Position numbers and translations under genes: made by a program. Source: Parvibaculum sp002684405 (GTDB lineage: Bacteria; Pseudomonadota; Alphaproteobacteria; Parvibaculales; Parvibaculaceae). Taken from it: a DNA stretch of 64,000 nucleotides. The stretch is taken from positions 620,001 to 684,000 of the forward strand of contig OZ223205.1 in the NCBI GenBank assembly GCA_965140395.1, written 5' to 3'. This document shows positions 8,861 through 18,127 of the stretch, piece by piece; the first letter of the stretch is position 1; every line of letters starts with the position of its first letter. The notes under the pieces are model-generated. The model worked only from the letters and a program-made list of their open reading frames with translations. It did no database searches and was not told the DNA's origin.

Positions 8861-11656
8861 ATGGGCCGTACCATGCCCAGCCTGCTTGAGATCGCCGATC
8901 CCGATCAGATCCGGGCCGATCTCGAAGCGCTCTATCGCGAGCACAAGGGAAACGATACGGCGCTTCAGCGCGGTGTCGTGGAGGTGCTGAAGCGCAATCT
9001 GCATGAAGGCCGCGCCAAGGCGCGCGAGCGGCTGGAGCAGGGCGCCCATCGCGGGCGGGCCTGCGCGGAATCGATCTGCTATCTCGAAGATGTGCTCATC
9101 AAGGAGCTTTACGATTTCGCCACGGCCTATGTTTTCCCGGCCAACAATCCGAGCGAGGCCGAACGGCTTGCCGTGGCGGCGGTGGGCGGCTATGGCCGCG
9201 GCCTGCTGGCGCCGGGCTCCGACATCGATCTCCTTTTCCTGCTTCCCTACAAGCAGACGCCCTGGGGCGAAAGCGTGGTCGAGTACATGCTCTATGTGCT
9301 CTGGGATCTCGGCCAGAAGGTCGGCCATGCCACGCGCTCGATCGCGGATTGCATCAGGCTCGGCCGCGAGGATTTCACCATCCGGACCGCCCTCCTCGAA
9401 GCCCGTTTCATTCACGGCGACAGGGCGTTGTACGACGAGCTGGAAGAACGCTTCGGCGAGGAAGTGGTGAAGGGCACGGGCAACGAGTTCGTGGACGCCA
9501 AACTTGCCGAGCGCGACGAACGCCACCGGCGCAGCGGCGAGAGCCGCTATCTCGTCGAGCCCAATGTGAAGGAAGGCAAGGGGGGGTTGCGCGACCTCAA
9601 TACGCTTTTCTGGATCGGCAAATATGTCTACCGCGTGAAGCAGCCCTCCGACCTCGTCAAGGCGGGCGTGTTCACGAAGGACGAATACCAGACCTTTCGC
9701 CGCGCCGAAGATTTCCTCTGGGCGGTACGCTGCGAGCTGCATTTTCTCACCGGCCGCGCGGAAGAACGCATCACCTTCGATATCCAGACTGCCATGGCCG
9801 AGCATCTCGGCTACCAGCCCCACCGGGGTCTGAAAGCGGTCGAACGCTTCATGAAGCACTACTTTCTTGTCGCAAAGGATGTGGGCGATCTCACCCGTAT
9901 CTTCTGCGCCGTGCTGGAAGAGCAGGAACGCAAGAAGCAGCCGTCCATCGGCCGTTTCATGCAGGCGCTGCGGCGCAAGAAGGCGATCGAGGACTTCACC
10001 GTGGAAGCGGGCCGCCTGACGGTTTCGGGCAGCGAGGTCTTCGAGAAGGATCCGGTGAACCTGATCCGCATCTTCAAACTTGCCGACGAACACGGCCTCG
10101 ACATTCATCCCGACGCGCTGAAACTCATCACGCGCTCGCTGAAGCTGATTGATGCAAAACTGCGAAAGGATGAAAAGGCCAACAGCCTCTTCCTCAAGAT
10201 CGCCGCCTCGCGGAAAAATCCGGAGGGCACGCTGCGCCTGATGAACGAGGCGGGCGTGCTGGGCCGCTTCGTCACGGATTTCGGCCGCATCGTCGCGCTG
10301 ATGCAGTTCAACATGTATCACCACTACACGGCGGACGAGCATCTGCTGCGCGCCATCGGCATTCTGTCGGAAATCGAAAAAGGCGAGCACCCCGAAGACA
10401 CGCCCCTTGCGACGGAACTCATGTCCAAGGTGAAGAGCCGCAACGCGCTCTATGTCGCCATGTTTCTGCACGACATTGCAAAGGGCCGCCCGGAAGATCA
10501 TTCGGATGCGGGCGCCGCGATCGCGCGCAAGCTCTGTCCGCGTCTCGGCATGGGCCCCGGCGAAACGGAAACGGTCGCCTGGCTCGTGCAGAACCACCTC
10601 GTCATGTCCGACGTTGCGCAGAAGCGCGACATCGCCGATCCACGCACGGTGAAGGATTTCGCCAGCGAAGTGCAGAGTCCGGAACGTCTGCGCATGCTCT
10701 ATGTCCTCACCGTCGCCGATATCAAGGCGGTGGGCCCCGGCGTGTGGAATGGCTGGAAGGGACAGCTTCTCCGCCAGCTCTACTTCGAAACCGCCTCCGT
10801 GCTTCAGGGCGGCGACAGCGCGGTCAATCGCGAGGGACGCATCAAGGCCGCGCGCGAGGCGCTGGCCGAGCGCCTGTCGGACTGGAGCGAGGCGTCCCGC
10901 AAGCGCTATCTCAATCGCCATTCCGAGCAATACTGGCTCGCCATGGATACCGATACGCATGAGCGCCATGCGCGGATGATCGAGGCGGGCAAGGACGATC
11001 CGCTCATCATCGCCACCGAAACCGATCCGATGCGCGACGTGACGCTGGTCACGCTCTACACGCAGGACCATCCCGGTCTCTTTTCGCGCTTCGCGGGTGC
11101 CTGTGCGATCCTCGGCATGAGCATCGTGGACTCCAAGATTTTCACCACGCGGGACGGCATGGCCCTAGATATGATCTGGGTGCAGGAACAGGATGGTGGC
11201 GCCGTGCGCGAGGAACGCCGACGGACCCGTCTGAAAGAGACCATCCATCAGGTGCTGGCCGGCGAGATGCTGCCGCCCGACGAGATCGAGCAGCGCTTCC
11301 GCCGCCGCCGCCGCGCCGACGCCTTTTCGGTCGCGCCGCAGGTCTTCATCGATAACGATCTGTCGGACGATTACACCGTGATCGAGGTGAACGGGCTCGA
11401 CCGGCCCGGCCTTGTCCATGCCATCACGCGGGCCCTGTTCCATCTGGGCCTCACCATCGGCTCCGCGCACATCACCACCTTTGGCGAGCGCGCGGTGGAC
11501 GTCTTCTATGTGAAGGACGTGATCGGCCACAAGGTGACCAACGCCAACAAGAAGAAGGCGGTCGAACGCCATCTGCTCGAGGCGCTGGCCGACCCGGTCA
11601 AGAAGGCGCGCCCGCAAAAACCCCGCAAGCGCGAGGATGTGGCGGCTGCTGAATAA
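8861..11656 (+). CDS. glnD: bifunctional [protein-PII] uridylyltransferase/uridylyl-removing enzyme
   Basis: GlnD is the primary glutamine sensor of nitrogen control: it uridylylates PII when glutamine is low and deuridylylates it when glutamine is high. The nucleotidyltransferase motif GGYGRGLLAPGSDIDLLFL lies at about residues 110-130, and an HD phosphohydrolase domain has MFLHDIAKGRPEDHS near residue 530. Two C-terminal ACT domains (from ~725 and ~840, VTLYTQDHPGLFSRFAG and IEVNGLDRPGLVHAITR) bind glutamine. The frame is open back to ATG 8777, but ATG 8861 is preceded by GGGAG at 5-base spacing and gives a normal 931-residue length; 8849 is also possible. It is followed closely by murJ. 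Confidence 0.94.
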   Translation: MGRTMPSLLEIADPDQIRADLEALYREHKGNDTALQRGVVEVLKRNLHEGRAKARERLEQGAHRGRACAESICYLEDVLIKELYDFATAYVFPANNPSEAERLAVAAVGGYGRGLLAPGSDIDLLFLLPYKQTPWGESVVEYMLYVLWDLGQKVGHATRSIADCIRLGREDFTIRTALLEARFIHGDRALYDELEERFGEEVVKGTGNEFVDAKLAERDERHRRSGESRYLVEPNVKEGKGGLRDLNTLFWIGKYVYRVKQPSDLVKAGVFTKDEYQTFRRAEDFLWAVRCELHFLTGRAEERITFDIQTAMAEHLGYQPHRGLKAVERFMKHYFLVAKDVGDLTRIFCAVLEEQERKKQPSIGRFMQALRRKKAIEDFTVEAGRLTVSGSEVFEKDPVNLIRIFKLADEHGLDIHPDALKLITRSLKLIDAKLRKDEKANSLFLKIAASRKNPEGTLRLMNEAGVLGRFVTDFGRIVALMQFNMYHHYTADEHLLRAIGILSEIEKGEHPEDTPLATELMSKVKSRNALYVAMFLHDIAKGRPEDHSDAGAAIARKLCPRLGMGPGETETVAWLVQNHLVMSDVAQKRDIADPRTVKDFASEVQSPERLRMLYVLTVADIKAVGPGVWNGWKGQLLRQLYFETASVLQGGDSAVNREGRIKAAREALAERLSDWSEASRKRYLNRHSEQYWLAMDTDTHERHARMIEAGKDDPLIIATETDPMRDVTLVTLYTQDHPGLFSRFAGACAILGMSIVDSKIFTTRDGMALDMIWVQEQDGGAVREERRRTRLKETIHQVLAGEMLPPDEIEQRFRRRRRADAFSVAPQVFIDNDLSDDYTVIEVNGLDRPGLVHAITRALFHLGLTIGSAHITTFGERAVDVFYVKDVIGHKVTNANKKKAVERHLLEALADPVKKARPQKPRKREDVAAAE

Positions 11657-11727
11657 GCGGCCCTCTTTCTGCCGCGAAAACCGGTCTATGCTGCCCGCAT
11701 GAGCCCCGCCCTGAAGAGATTCGTCCG

Positions 11728-13269
11728 ATGAGCCTCGTCCGCTCCGCCGCCACGGTTGGCGGGACCACCATGGTGAGCCGCGTACTCGGCTTCATCCGCG
11801 ACATGATGGTCGCCGCCGTGCTGGGAACGGGGCCGGTGGCGGATGCGTTCTTCGTCGCCTTCCGCTTTCCCAACATGTTCCGCTCCATCTTCGCGGAAGG
11901 CGCGTTCAACTCCGCCTTCGTGCCGCTCTTTTCCAAACATCTGGAAGGCGATGGCGAGGCGGCGGCGCGACGTTTCGCCGAGGATGCGTTGGCGCTCCTA
12001 CTCTCCGCGCTCCTTGTCATGACGATCCTCGCCATGATTTTCATGCCCTGGATCATCTCCGGCTTCGCGCCGGGCTTTTCGGACGATCCGGGCAAGCAGG
12101 AAATGGCGGTGAAATTCACCCGCATCGCCTTTCCCTATCTTCTCTTCATTTCGCTGACGGCGCTTCAGGCGGGTATCCTGAATTCGGTGGGCCGCTTCTT
12201 CCCCGGCGCCGCTGCACCGGTGATGCTCAACATCACGCTCATTCTGGCAATCCTTTTCCTCGTGCCTGTGCTCGACAATCCGGGCCTTGCGCTTTCATGG
12301 GGTGTGATGGCGGCGGGCATCGTGCAGTTCCTCTGGCTGACGATCTCCTGCTGGCGGGCGGGCTATGTGCTGCGCCTGCGCAGGCCGCGCCTGACCCCCG
12401 ATATGCGAAAGCTCGTGCGCCTGGGTGTGCCGGGCATCATTTCCGGCGGCATCATGCAGATCAACCTGACCGTCGGCACGATCATCGCCTCGCTGCAGGC
12501 GGGCGCCGTCTCATGGCTTTACTATGCCGACCGGATTTATCAGCTGCCGCTTGCGGTCATCGGTATCGCCATCGGCGTCGTGCTGTTGCCCGATCTTTCG
12601 CGCCGCCTGCGGGCCGACGACGAAGCGGGCGCGCACTGGGCGCAGAACCGCGCGCTGGAGGTTTCCATGCTGCTGACGGTTCCCGCGGCGGTGGCGCTGA
12701 TGGTCATTCCGCATGCGATCATCCAGGTGTTGTTCGAGCGCGGCGCTTTCCAGCCGTCGGATACGCAGAACGCTTCGCTGGCGCTCCTCGTCTATGCGGC
12801 CGGTCTCCCGGCCTTCGTGCTGAACAAGGTTTTCTCTCCCGGCTTCTTTGCGCGGGAAGACACGATGACGCCTTTGCGCTATGCGGCGATCTCGGTGGCG
12901 GTGAATATTGTCGCCTCCATCACCCTCTTTCAGTTCTACGCCTTCGCAGGCATCGCGGCGGGCACCACCATTGCCGCCTGGGTGAATGCTGCGCTGCTGG
13001 GAACGACGCTCGCCAGACGCGGCGGTTTCGTGCCCGATACGCAGGTTGTGAAGCGCCTGCCGCTTATCCTCGTCGCCTCGGCGGCGATGGGCGCCTGCCT
13101 CTGGTACGGCGCGCTTTACGCGGCCCCATATTTCGAGGGGACGTTCCTTGAAAGCGTCGCCGCGCTGGCCGCCCTCATCGCAGGCGGCCTCATTGCCTAT
13201 GCCGGTCTTGCCCAGGCGACCGGCGCGGTGAGCGTGGCCACGCTGCGGCGTTCCTTCATGCGCAAATGA
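11728..13269 (+). CDS. murJ: lipid II flippase MurJ
   Basis: MurJ (MviN) flips the lipid-linked peptidoglycan precursor lipid II across the inner membrane and belongs to the MOP exporter superfamily. The 513-residue product starts with the conserved SAATVGGTTMVSRVLGFIRDMMVAAVLG segment of transmembrane helix 1 and has about 14 hydrophobic segments. The family motif GPVADAFFVAFRFPNMFRSIFAEGAFNSAFVPLF follows. Length is normal. It lies 71 bp downstream of glnD and about 110 bp upstream of trpS, an order widespread in alphaproteobacteria. Confidence 0.95.
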   Translation: MSLVRSAATVGGTTMVSRVLGFIRDMMVAAVLGTGPVADAFFVAFRFPNMFRSIFAEGAFNSAFVPLFSKHLEGDGEAAARRFAEDALALLLSALLVMTILAMIFMPWIISGFAPGFSDDPGKQEMAVKFTRIAFPYLLFISLTALQAGILNSVGRFFPGAAAPVMLNITLILAILFLVPVLDNPGLALSWGVMAAGIVQFLWLTISCWRAGYVLRLRRPRLTPDMRKLVRLGVPGIISGGIMQINLTVGTIIASLQAGAVSWLYYADRIYQLPLAVIGIAIGVVLLPDLSRRLRADDEAGAHWAQNRALEVSMLLTVPAAVALMVIPHAIIQVLFERGAFQPSDTQNASLALLVYAAGLPAFVLNKVFSPGFFAREDTMTPLRYAAISVAVNIVASITLFQFYAFAGIAAGTTIAAWVNAALLGTTLARRGGFVPDTQVVKRLPLILVASAAMGACLWYGALYAAPYFEGTFLESVAALAALIAGGLIAYAGLAQATGAVSVATLRRSFMRK

Positions 13270-13378
13270 GGCTGAACCGGCTGCAAAAGCCGATGGCTGC
13301 GGCATGGTGGGGGGATTGCAAAGTGTCGCTCCTCGCCGCATAACGCCGGTGCAAAAGCGTTCACAAGGCCCAAAATCC

Positions 13379-14386
13379 ATGGAAAAGCCCACCAATCGCG
13401 TCTTCTCCGGCGTGCAGCCCACCGGCAACCTGCATCTGGGGAACTATCTCGGCGCCATCCGCAATTTCGTTGGTCTGCAGGACACGCATGAATGCCTCTA
13501 CTGCGTGGTGGACATGCATGCGATCACGGTCTGGCAGGATCCGAAGGAACTGGCGGCCAATACGCGCGAGGTGGCGGCGGCCTATATCGCGGCGGGCATT
13601 AACCCGGAAACGCATATCATCTTCAACCAGTCCAAGGTGTCGGCCCATGCCGAGCTTGCCTGGATCCTGAACTGCGTGGTCCGGATCGGCTGGCTCAATC
13701 GCATGACCCAGTTCAAGGACAAGGCGGGCAAGGATCGGGAGAAGGCCTCCGTCGGCCTTTATGATTATCCGGTGCTGATGGCGGCCGACATTCTGGCCTA
13801 TCGCGCGACCCATGTGCCGGTCGGCGAGGACCAGAAGCAGCATCTGGAACTGTCGCGCGATACGGCGCAGAAATTCAATAACGACTATGGGGCGGAGGAT
13901 TTCTTCCCCCTGCCCGAGCCGCTCATCATGGGCGCGGCGACGCGCGTCATGTCCCTGCGGGACGGCACGAAAAAGATGTCGAAATCCGACCCTTCGGCCT
14001 ATTCGCGCATCACGCTCTCGGACAATGCCGACGAGATCGCCCAGAAGATCCGCAAGGCCCGCACCGATCCCGAGCCGCTGCCGGAAGTAAAGGACGGCCT
14101 TGCCGACCGGCCCGAGGCGGCGAACCTCGTCAACATCTATGCCGCGCTTTCCGACACCACTACCGAAGAGGTGCTGAAAGAGTTCGGCGGCAAGATGTTC
14201 TCCGAGTTCAAGCCCGCGCTCGCCGACCTCGCCGTGGACAAGCTTGCGCCCATCACCGGCGAGATGAAGCACCTGCTGGCCGACCCGGCCTATATCGACG
14301 GCGAGTTGGAAAAGGGCGCGGCGCGAGCCCGCGCCATCGCCGATCCGGTGCTGAAGCGCGTGAAGGAAATCGTCGGCTTCATTTGA
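13379..14386 (+). CDS. trpS: tryptophanyl-tRNA synthetase
   Basis: This is a class Ic aminoacyl-tRNA synthetase charging tRNA-Trp. The ATP-binding HIGH-like motif is in SGVQPTGNLHLGNYLGA (residues ~9-25) and the KMSKS motif is exact (KKMSKSDPSAYSRI, ~residue 200). The 335-residue length fits the family. The open frame begins 25 codons earlier at GTG 13304, but family proteins begin at MEKPTNRVFSG, so ATG 13379 was chosen; no strong Shine-Dalgarno is visible. Confidence 0.95.
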   Translation: MEKPTNRVFSGVQPTGNLHLGNYLGAIRNFVGLQDTHECLYCVVDMHAITVWQDPKELAANTREVAAAYIAAGINPETHIIFNQSKVSAHAELAWILNCVVRIGWLNRMTQFKDKAGKDREKASVGLYDYPVLMAADILAYRATHVPVGEDQKQHLELSRDTAQKFNNDYGAEDFFPLPEPLIMGAATRVMSLRDGTKKMSKSDPSAYSRITLSDNADEIAQKIRKARTDPEPLPEVKDGLADRPEAANLVNIYAALSDTTTEEVLKEFGGKMFSEFKPALADLAVDKLAPITGEMKHLLADPAYIDGELEKGAARARAIADPVLKRVKEIVGFI

Positions 14387-14407
14387 ACTGCGGTTTTCGG
14401 AACGGCC

Positions 14408-14926
14408 ATGAAACTCAGACCGGCATTGCGTTCCGACGCCTCGAGCCTCGCGGCACTCTCGATCGAGGTCTGGCTGGGAACCTACATTCGCCGCGGCGTG
14501 AATGCGTTCTTCGCCGACCACGCATTGGGTGAGTTCACCACCCGGAAGTTCGAGGCGCTGCTGGAAGACCCCGCCGAAACCTTCATCGTGTCGGAAAACG
14601 AGGAAGGAATTGACGGGTTTATCCGGATTTCATCCGGCAAACTCGCGCCCGCAGACATTCCTTCTGAGACGGAAATTACCACGCTGTATGTCCAACCCCG
14701 ACATCATGGAAAGGGCATCGGGAAGGCGCTGCTGACCGCCGGCCTGAACTGGGCATTCGAGGTGCGCGCGCCGTCGGTTTGGCTGGCAACCAATGCCGAG
14801 AATACTAACGCAATCAACTTCTACCTGTCCCAAGGTTTTGAAAATCCGGGACAAACCTACTTCCGCATTCAGGATCAGGCATATCTGAATGAAGTCTTCC
14901 TCTACACGTTCCCCTCGGGGGTATGA
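14408..14926 (+). CDS. GNAT family N-acetyltransferase
   Basis: This 172-residue acetyl-CoA-dependent acyltransferase shows the acetyl-CoA pyrophosphate-binding motif A as LYVQPRHHGKGIGKALL (~residues 96-112) and motif B as NAINFYLSQGFENPG. The substrate is unknown. By eye the gene is less GC-rich and uses more A/T-ending codons than its neighbours, and it interrupts the usual trpS-to-uspA neighbourhood, so a recent acquisition is possible. A terminator-like hairpin follows at 14951. Confidence 0.8.
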   Translation: MKLRPALRSDASSLAALSIEVWLGTYIRRGVNAFFADHALGEFTTRKFEALLEDPAETFIVSENEEGIDGFIRISSGKLAPADIPSETEITTLYVQPRHHGKGIGKALLTAGLNWAFEVRAPSVWLATNAENTNAINFYLSQGFENPGQTYFRIQDQAYLNEVFLYTFPSGV

Positions 14927-14950
14927 CTTCGCCGGGAATAGCTGAAGAAG

Positions 14951-14990
14951 GGGCCTAAACGTGAAGGCCGTTCCTAAGGAGGCCCTTTTC
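14951..14990 (+). terminator. Rho-independent terminator after GNAT gene
   Basis: GGGCCT (14951-14956) pairs with AGGCCC (14980-14985) and is followed by TTTTCTTT. The 23-base loop has an inner AACG/CGTT stem. A competing hairpin, GGCCT with AGGCC at 14965-14969, is also possible. Confidence 0.5.
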
Positions 14991-15052
14991 TTTGTGCGGC
15001 TATGTCCTTATCTAAGTCTGGACCGCCGTTTCCGATGAGATTGAGGATATAC

Positions 15053-16132
15053 ATGCCGTCTTTCAGCGACCGCCTCGATGCGATGCGCGACTGGCTCCGT
15101 CACAAATGGATGTACCGGAAAGGCGGCGGCGGAGAAGCGCCGGGTGCGGCATCGGCTGCGACCTCCGGCAGTGCAAGTGCAGGCGCTGCGGCTTCGCCTT
15201 CTTCCTCGCGCAGCATGCTGGGCTGGCTGAAACCCGTCATCATTCTGATCCCGCTGGCGATTGTCGCCTATTACGCCGTCGGGATGGCGATCGTTCACAA
15301 TGTCGATGACAACCCGGATTTCACCGTCCCGGCAGCGGATATTCCCCAGGGCGGGTCGGAAGCGGTGGCGGTGGCCGCCGCGCTTGTCGACCGCGAGGTC
15401 AATCAGCATAGCTGGACCGCGAACGATCCCTTCTTCCAGCCCGGCTGGGCACTCGACAACATGCCCAACTTCCAGCAAGGCATCATCACGGCGCTTGGGC
15501 GTTTCAGCTTCGAACTGATGGATCAGCTCGGTCGCCTGCGGGGCTCTTCCGAGGCCGATCCCGACCTCGCCGCCGCCAATGGCCGCCTGCAATATCCCGG
15601 CGATGTCTGGCTCTGGAACCCGTCGAAATCGCTGGCGCTCAAATCGAGTTCGGAATCGCAGTACCGCGAAGCGCGCGAACACCTGCTCGCCTATAATCAG
15701 CGTCTGTCGAAGGGCGACGCGATCTTCGACCGCCGTGCCGACAATCTGATGGCGACGCTGGACCGCTTCGCTGCCGATATGGGCTCTGCTTCCGCCGCCA
15801 CCGACGAACATATCGAAAAGAATGCGGGCGTCTGGATCGACACCCGGGCGGACGATCTCTTCTACTTCAACAAGGGCCGGCTCTATGCCTACTACGTTAT
15901 CATGAAGGCGCTCGGCGATGATTTCAGCCAGGTCATCAAGGAACGCAATCTCGAAAATGCCTGGGGGCAGATGCTGGCCAGTCTGCGCCAGGGCGTCGAA
16001 CTCGAACCCTGGGTGGTGGTCAACGGCGCCCCGGATGCGCAGTTCCAGCCGAGCCATCTCGCAGCGCAGGGCTTCTATCTGCTCCGTGCCCGCGTTCAGT
16101 TGCGCGAAATCACCGACATCCTGCTGAAATAG
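15053..16132 (+). CDS. DUF2333 family membrane-anchored protein
   Basis: This 359-residue protein of unknown function has one predicted membrane anchor (LGWLKPVIILIPLAIVAYYAV, about residues 60-82) and a large C-terminal part probably in the periplasm. The N-terminal 50 residues are basic and then low-complexity Ala/Gly/Ser. Family hallmarks are WTANDPFFQPGWALDNMPNFQQGI, LQYPGDVW, YREAREHLLAYNQRL and DRRADNLMATLDRF. ATG 15053 has GAGGA at about 6-base spacing; ORF starts at 15002 and 15035 are less supported. DUF2333 assignment is from remembered family patterns. Confidence 0.75.
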   Translation: MPSFSDRLDAMRDWLRHKWMYRKGGGGEAPGAASAATSGSASAGAAASPSSSRSMLGWLKPVIILIPLAIVAYYAVGMAIVHNVDDNPDFTVPAADIPQGGSEAVAVAAALVDREVNQHSWTANDPFFQPGWALDNMPNFQQGIITALGRFSFELMDQLGRLRGSSEADPDLAAANGRLQYPGDVWLWNPSKSLALKSSSESQYREAREHLLAYNQRLSKGDAIFDRRADNLMATLDRFAADMGSASAATDEHIEKNAGVWIDTRADDLFYFNKGRLYAYYVIMKALGDDFSQVIKERNLENAWGQMLASLRQGVELEPWVVVNGAPDAQFQPSHLAAQGFYLLRARVQLREITDILLK

Positions 16133-16196
16133 AGGCCACGGTGCGGGGGAAAAGTCCGGCTTGCCGGATTCCCCGCCCGGTGGCAGCATCCGCCCC

Positions 16197-16682
16197 ATGA
16201 CCAGACCCGAAGGCGCCAAGCGCCGCAAATTCCTCGTCGTCGTAGACGGCACGCCCGAGTCGGAAGTGGCGATCCACTTCGCCAGCCTTCGCGCCCGGCA
16301 CACCGATGGCGTGGTGACGCTGCTGGCCGTGCTGGAGCCGGGCGATGCCTCCCAGCAATGGCTGGGGGTCCAGAACATCATGAAGGAGGAAGCGCGAGAG
16401 GAAGCCGAGCAGCTCCTCCATCGCCTCGCCTCGCATGTGAACGAATATGCGGGCATCCGCGCCGAACTCATCATCCGCGAGGGGCGCCGTGCCGAGCAGG
16501 TCAAGGCGCTGATCGAGGAGGACAAGGATATCGCGATCCTCGTTCTGGCGGCGGGCACCAGCAAGGAGGGCCCCGGCCCGCTTGTCACCCTGGTCGCCGG
16601 CGGCAGTGACAAGGCCTTCAACATCCCCGTCACCGTCGTCCCGGGGGATCTCTCCGAAGAGGAATTGCGCGCCCTGACCTGA
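16197..16682 (+). CDS. universal stress protein (UspA) family
   Basis: This 161-residue cytoplasmic protein has a single UspA fold. It opens with beta-strand 1 and the ATP-binding Asp (KFLVVVDGTPESEVAI), and the later strand is IAILVLAAGTSKEGPGPLVTLVA. The usual G-2x-G-9x-G-(S/T) ATP loop is only partly recognisable, so nucleotide binding is uncertain. ATG 16197 was preferred over an upstream in-frame TTG. It lies between trpS/DUF2333 and nfu, as in many Rhizobiales genomes. Confidence 0.82.
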   Translation: MTRPEGAKRRKFLVVVDGTPESEVAIHFASLRARHTDGVVTLLAVLEPGDASQQWLGVQNIMKEEAREEAEQLLHRLASHVNEYAGIRAELIIREGRRAEQVKALIEEDKDIAILVLAAGTSKEGPGPLVTLVAGGSDKAFNIPVTVVPGDLSEEELRALT

Positions 16683-16871
16683 GCGCTTGTCCAAGGGTCG
16701 TTTCTCCGATTTCCGGAGATGAGATATGACCAAGCGTCACAGTCGGGCTTTTTCCTTGATTCAAATCCCCCGCGGCGCCATTTAAGACGCAGGAAAACTT
16801 TGCTAAACCGCGACGCGACAAGGGGTTTTGAACGACCTCCTCACGACGCGGCCAATCCGGAGCGCAAAACC

Positions 16872-17429
16872 ATGTTCATCCAGACCGAAGCGACCCCCAA
16901 TCCCGCGACATTGAAGTTCCTGCCGGGCCGGGACGTGATGGGCGAAGGCCGCGTGGCCGACTTCGCAGACGCTGAGGCCGCCGCCGCCTCGCCGCTGGCG
17001 CGCCGCCTGTTCGAGGTCGAAGGCGTGACGGGCGTCTTTCTCGGCTCGGATTTCGTCACCGTGACCAAGGCTGAGGGCGAGTGGCAGCATCTGAAGCCCG
17101 CGCTTCTCGGCGCGATCATGGAGCATTTCACCTCCGGCGCGCCGATCCTTCACGAAGGCGGGAACGGGGCGGACGTCCATGCCGCGCATGAAGGCGATGA
17201 CGGGGAAATCGTTGACCAGATCAAGGATCTGCTCGATACGCGCGTGCGCCCCGCCGTGGCGCAGGATGGCGGCGACATCACCTTCCAGGGATATGACAAT
17301 GGTATTGTCTATCTGAACATGCAGGGCGCCTGTGCCGGCTGCCCCTCTTCCACCATCACCTTGAAGCGCGGCGTGGAAAACATGCTGCGCCATTATGTGC
17401 CGGAAGTGACCGAAGTCCGGCAGGTCTGA
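16872..17429 (+). CDS. NfuA-type Fe-S cluster scaffold/carrier
   Basis: This protein carries or delivers [4Fe-4S] clusters to target enzymes. The 185-residue product has the Nfu N-terminal domain (MFIQTEATPNPATLKFLPGR) and a C-terminal NifU-like domain with the cluster-binding CAGCPSS CxxC motif near residue 150. The domain pair is the mitochondrial/alphaproteobacterial Nfu type rather than full nitrogen-fixation NifU. The frame is open upstream to ATG 16719, but family proteins begin at MFIQTE, so 16872 was chosen. A clean terminator follows. Confidence 0.92.
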   Translation: MFIQTEATPNPATLKFLPGRDVMGEGRVADFADAEAAAASPLARRLFEVEGVTGVFLGSDFVTVTKAEGEWQHLKPALLGAIMEHFTSGAPILHEGGNGADVHAAHEGDDGEIVDQIKDLLDTRVRPAVAQDGGDITFQGYDNGIVYLNMQGACAGCPSSTITLKRGVENMLRHYVPEVTEVRQV

Positions 17430-17435
17430 TCTTTC

Positions 17436-17465
17436 GCCCCGGGCAACCGTCCGGGGCTTTTCTTT
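17436..17465 (+). terminator. Rho-independent terminator after nfu
   Basis: GCCCCGG (17436-17442) and CCGGGGC (17451-17457) form a perfect 7-bp stem with an 8-base loop, followed by TTTTCTTT. Confidence 0.8.
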
Positions 17466-17518
17466 CAGGCGGTCCGAATAGCCGCCGATCCACAACCAGG
17501 TACAGCAGGGGGAAGCCG

Positions 17519-18112
17519 ATGAGCGGCAAGCTGAGCGACGACGCGCTCGATCTCATTTTCCGTGAAGCCCGCACGCATAATGCGTGGCAGGACAAGCCCG
17601 TCACCGACGAGCAGCTCAAGGAAATCTACGATCTCTTCAAATGGGGCCCGACGAGCGCCAACATGTCGCCCGCCCGCCTCATCTTCGTGAAATCGGCCGA
17701 GGAGAAGGAACGCCTCCTCCCCGCGCTGATGGAAGGCAATCGGGAAAAGACCCGCCAGGCACCCGTCACCGCCATCATCGGCTATGACGTGAAATTCTAT
17801 GAGCGCCTGCCGGAACTCTTCCCCCATGCGCCCGACGCCAAGACCTGGTTCAACTGGTCGGACGAATGGGCGGAAATGAACGCCTTCCGCAATGGTTCTC
17901 TACAGGGCGCCTATCTCATGATCGCCGCCCGCGCGCTGGGCTTCGATTGCGGTCCGATGTCGGGCTTCGACATGGATGCCGTCAATGAGCTCTACTTCAA
18001 GGGCACCGATGTGAAGGTGAACTTCATCTGCAATATCGGCCATGGCGATCCGGCCGGCCTCTTCGAGCGCAGCCCGCGGCTGCCCTTTGACGACGCCTGC
18101 AAGATCGTCTGA
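17519..18112 (+). CDS. nitroreductase family, RutE/malonic semialdehyde reductase-like
   Basis: This FMN-dependent NAD(P)H oxidoreductase of the nitroreductase fold has 197 residues, matching RutE-type proteins. Supporting patterns are AWQDKPVTDEQLKEIYDLFKWGPTSANMSPARLIFV near the N-terminus, NGSLQGAYLMIAARALGFDCGPMSGFD, and the glycine-rich FICNIGHGDP. RutE reduces malonic semialdehyde to 3-hydroxypropionate in uracil degradation. No other rut genes are nearby, so this may be a general semialdehyde or quinone reductase. It stands between two terminator-flanked units. Confidence 0.82.
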   Translation: MSGKLSDDALDLIFREARTHNAWQDKPVTDEQLKEIYDLFKWGPTSANMSPARLIFVKSAEEKERLLPALMEGNREKTRQAPVTAIIGYDVKFYERLPELFPHAPDAKTWFNWSDEWAEMNAFRNGSLQGAYLMIAARALGFDCGPMSGFDMDAVNELYFKGTDVKVNFICNIGHGDPAGLFERSPRLPFDDACKIV

Positions 18113-18127
18113 CGGCGGATCCGGCCT

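Noticed and set aside
8681..11071. 796-residue minus-strand ORF opposite glnD
   Set aside because: Antisense shadow of glnD with no domain pattern.
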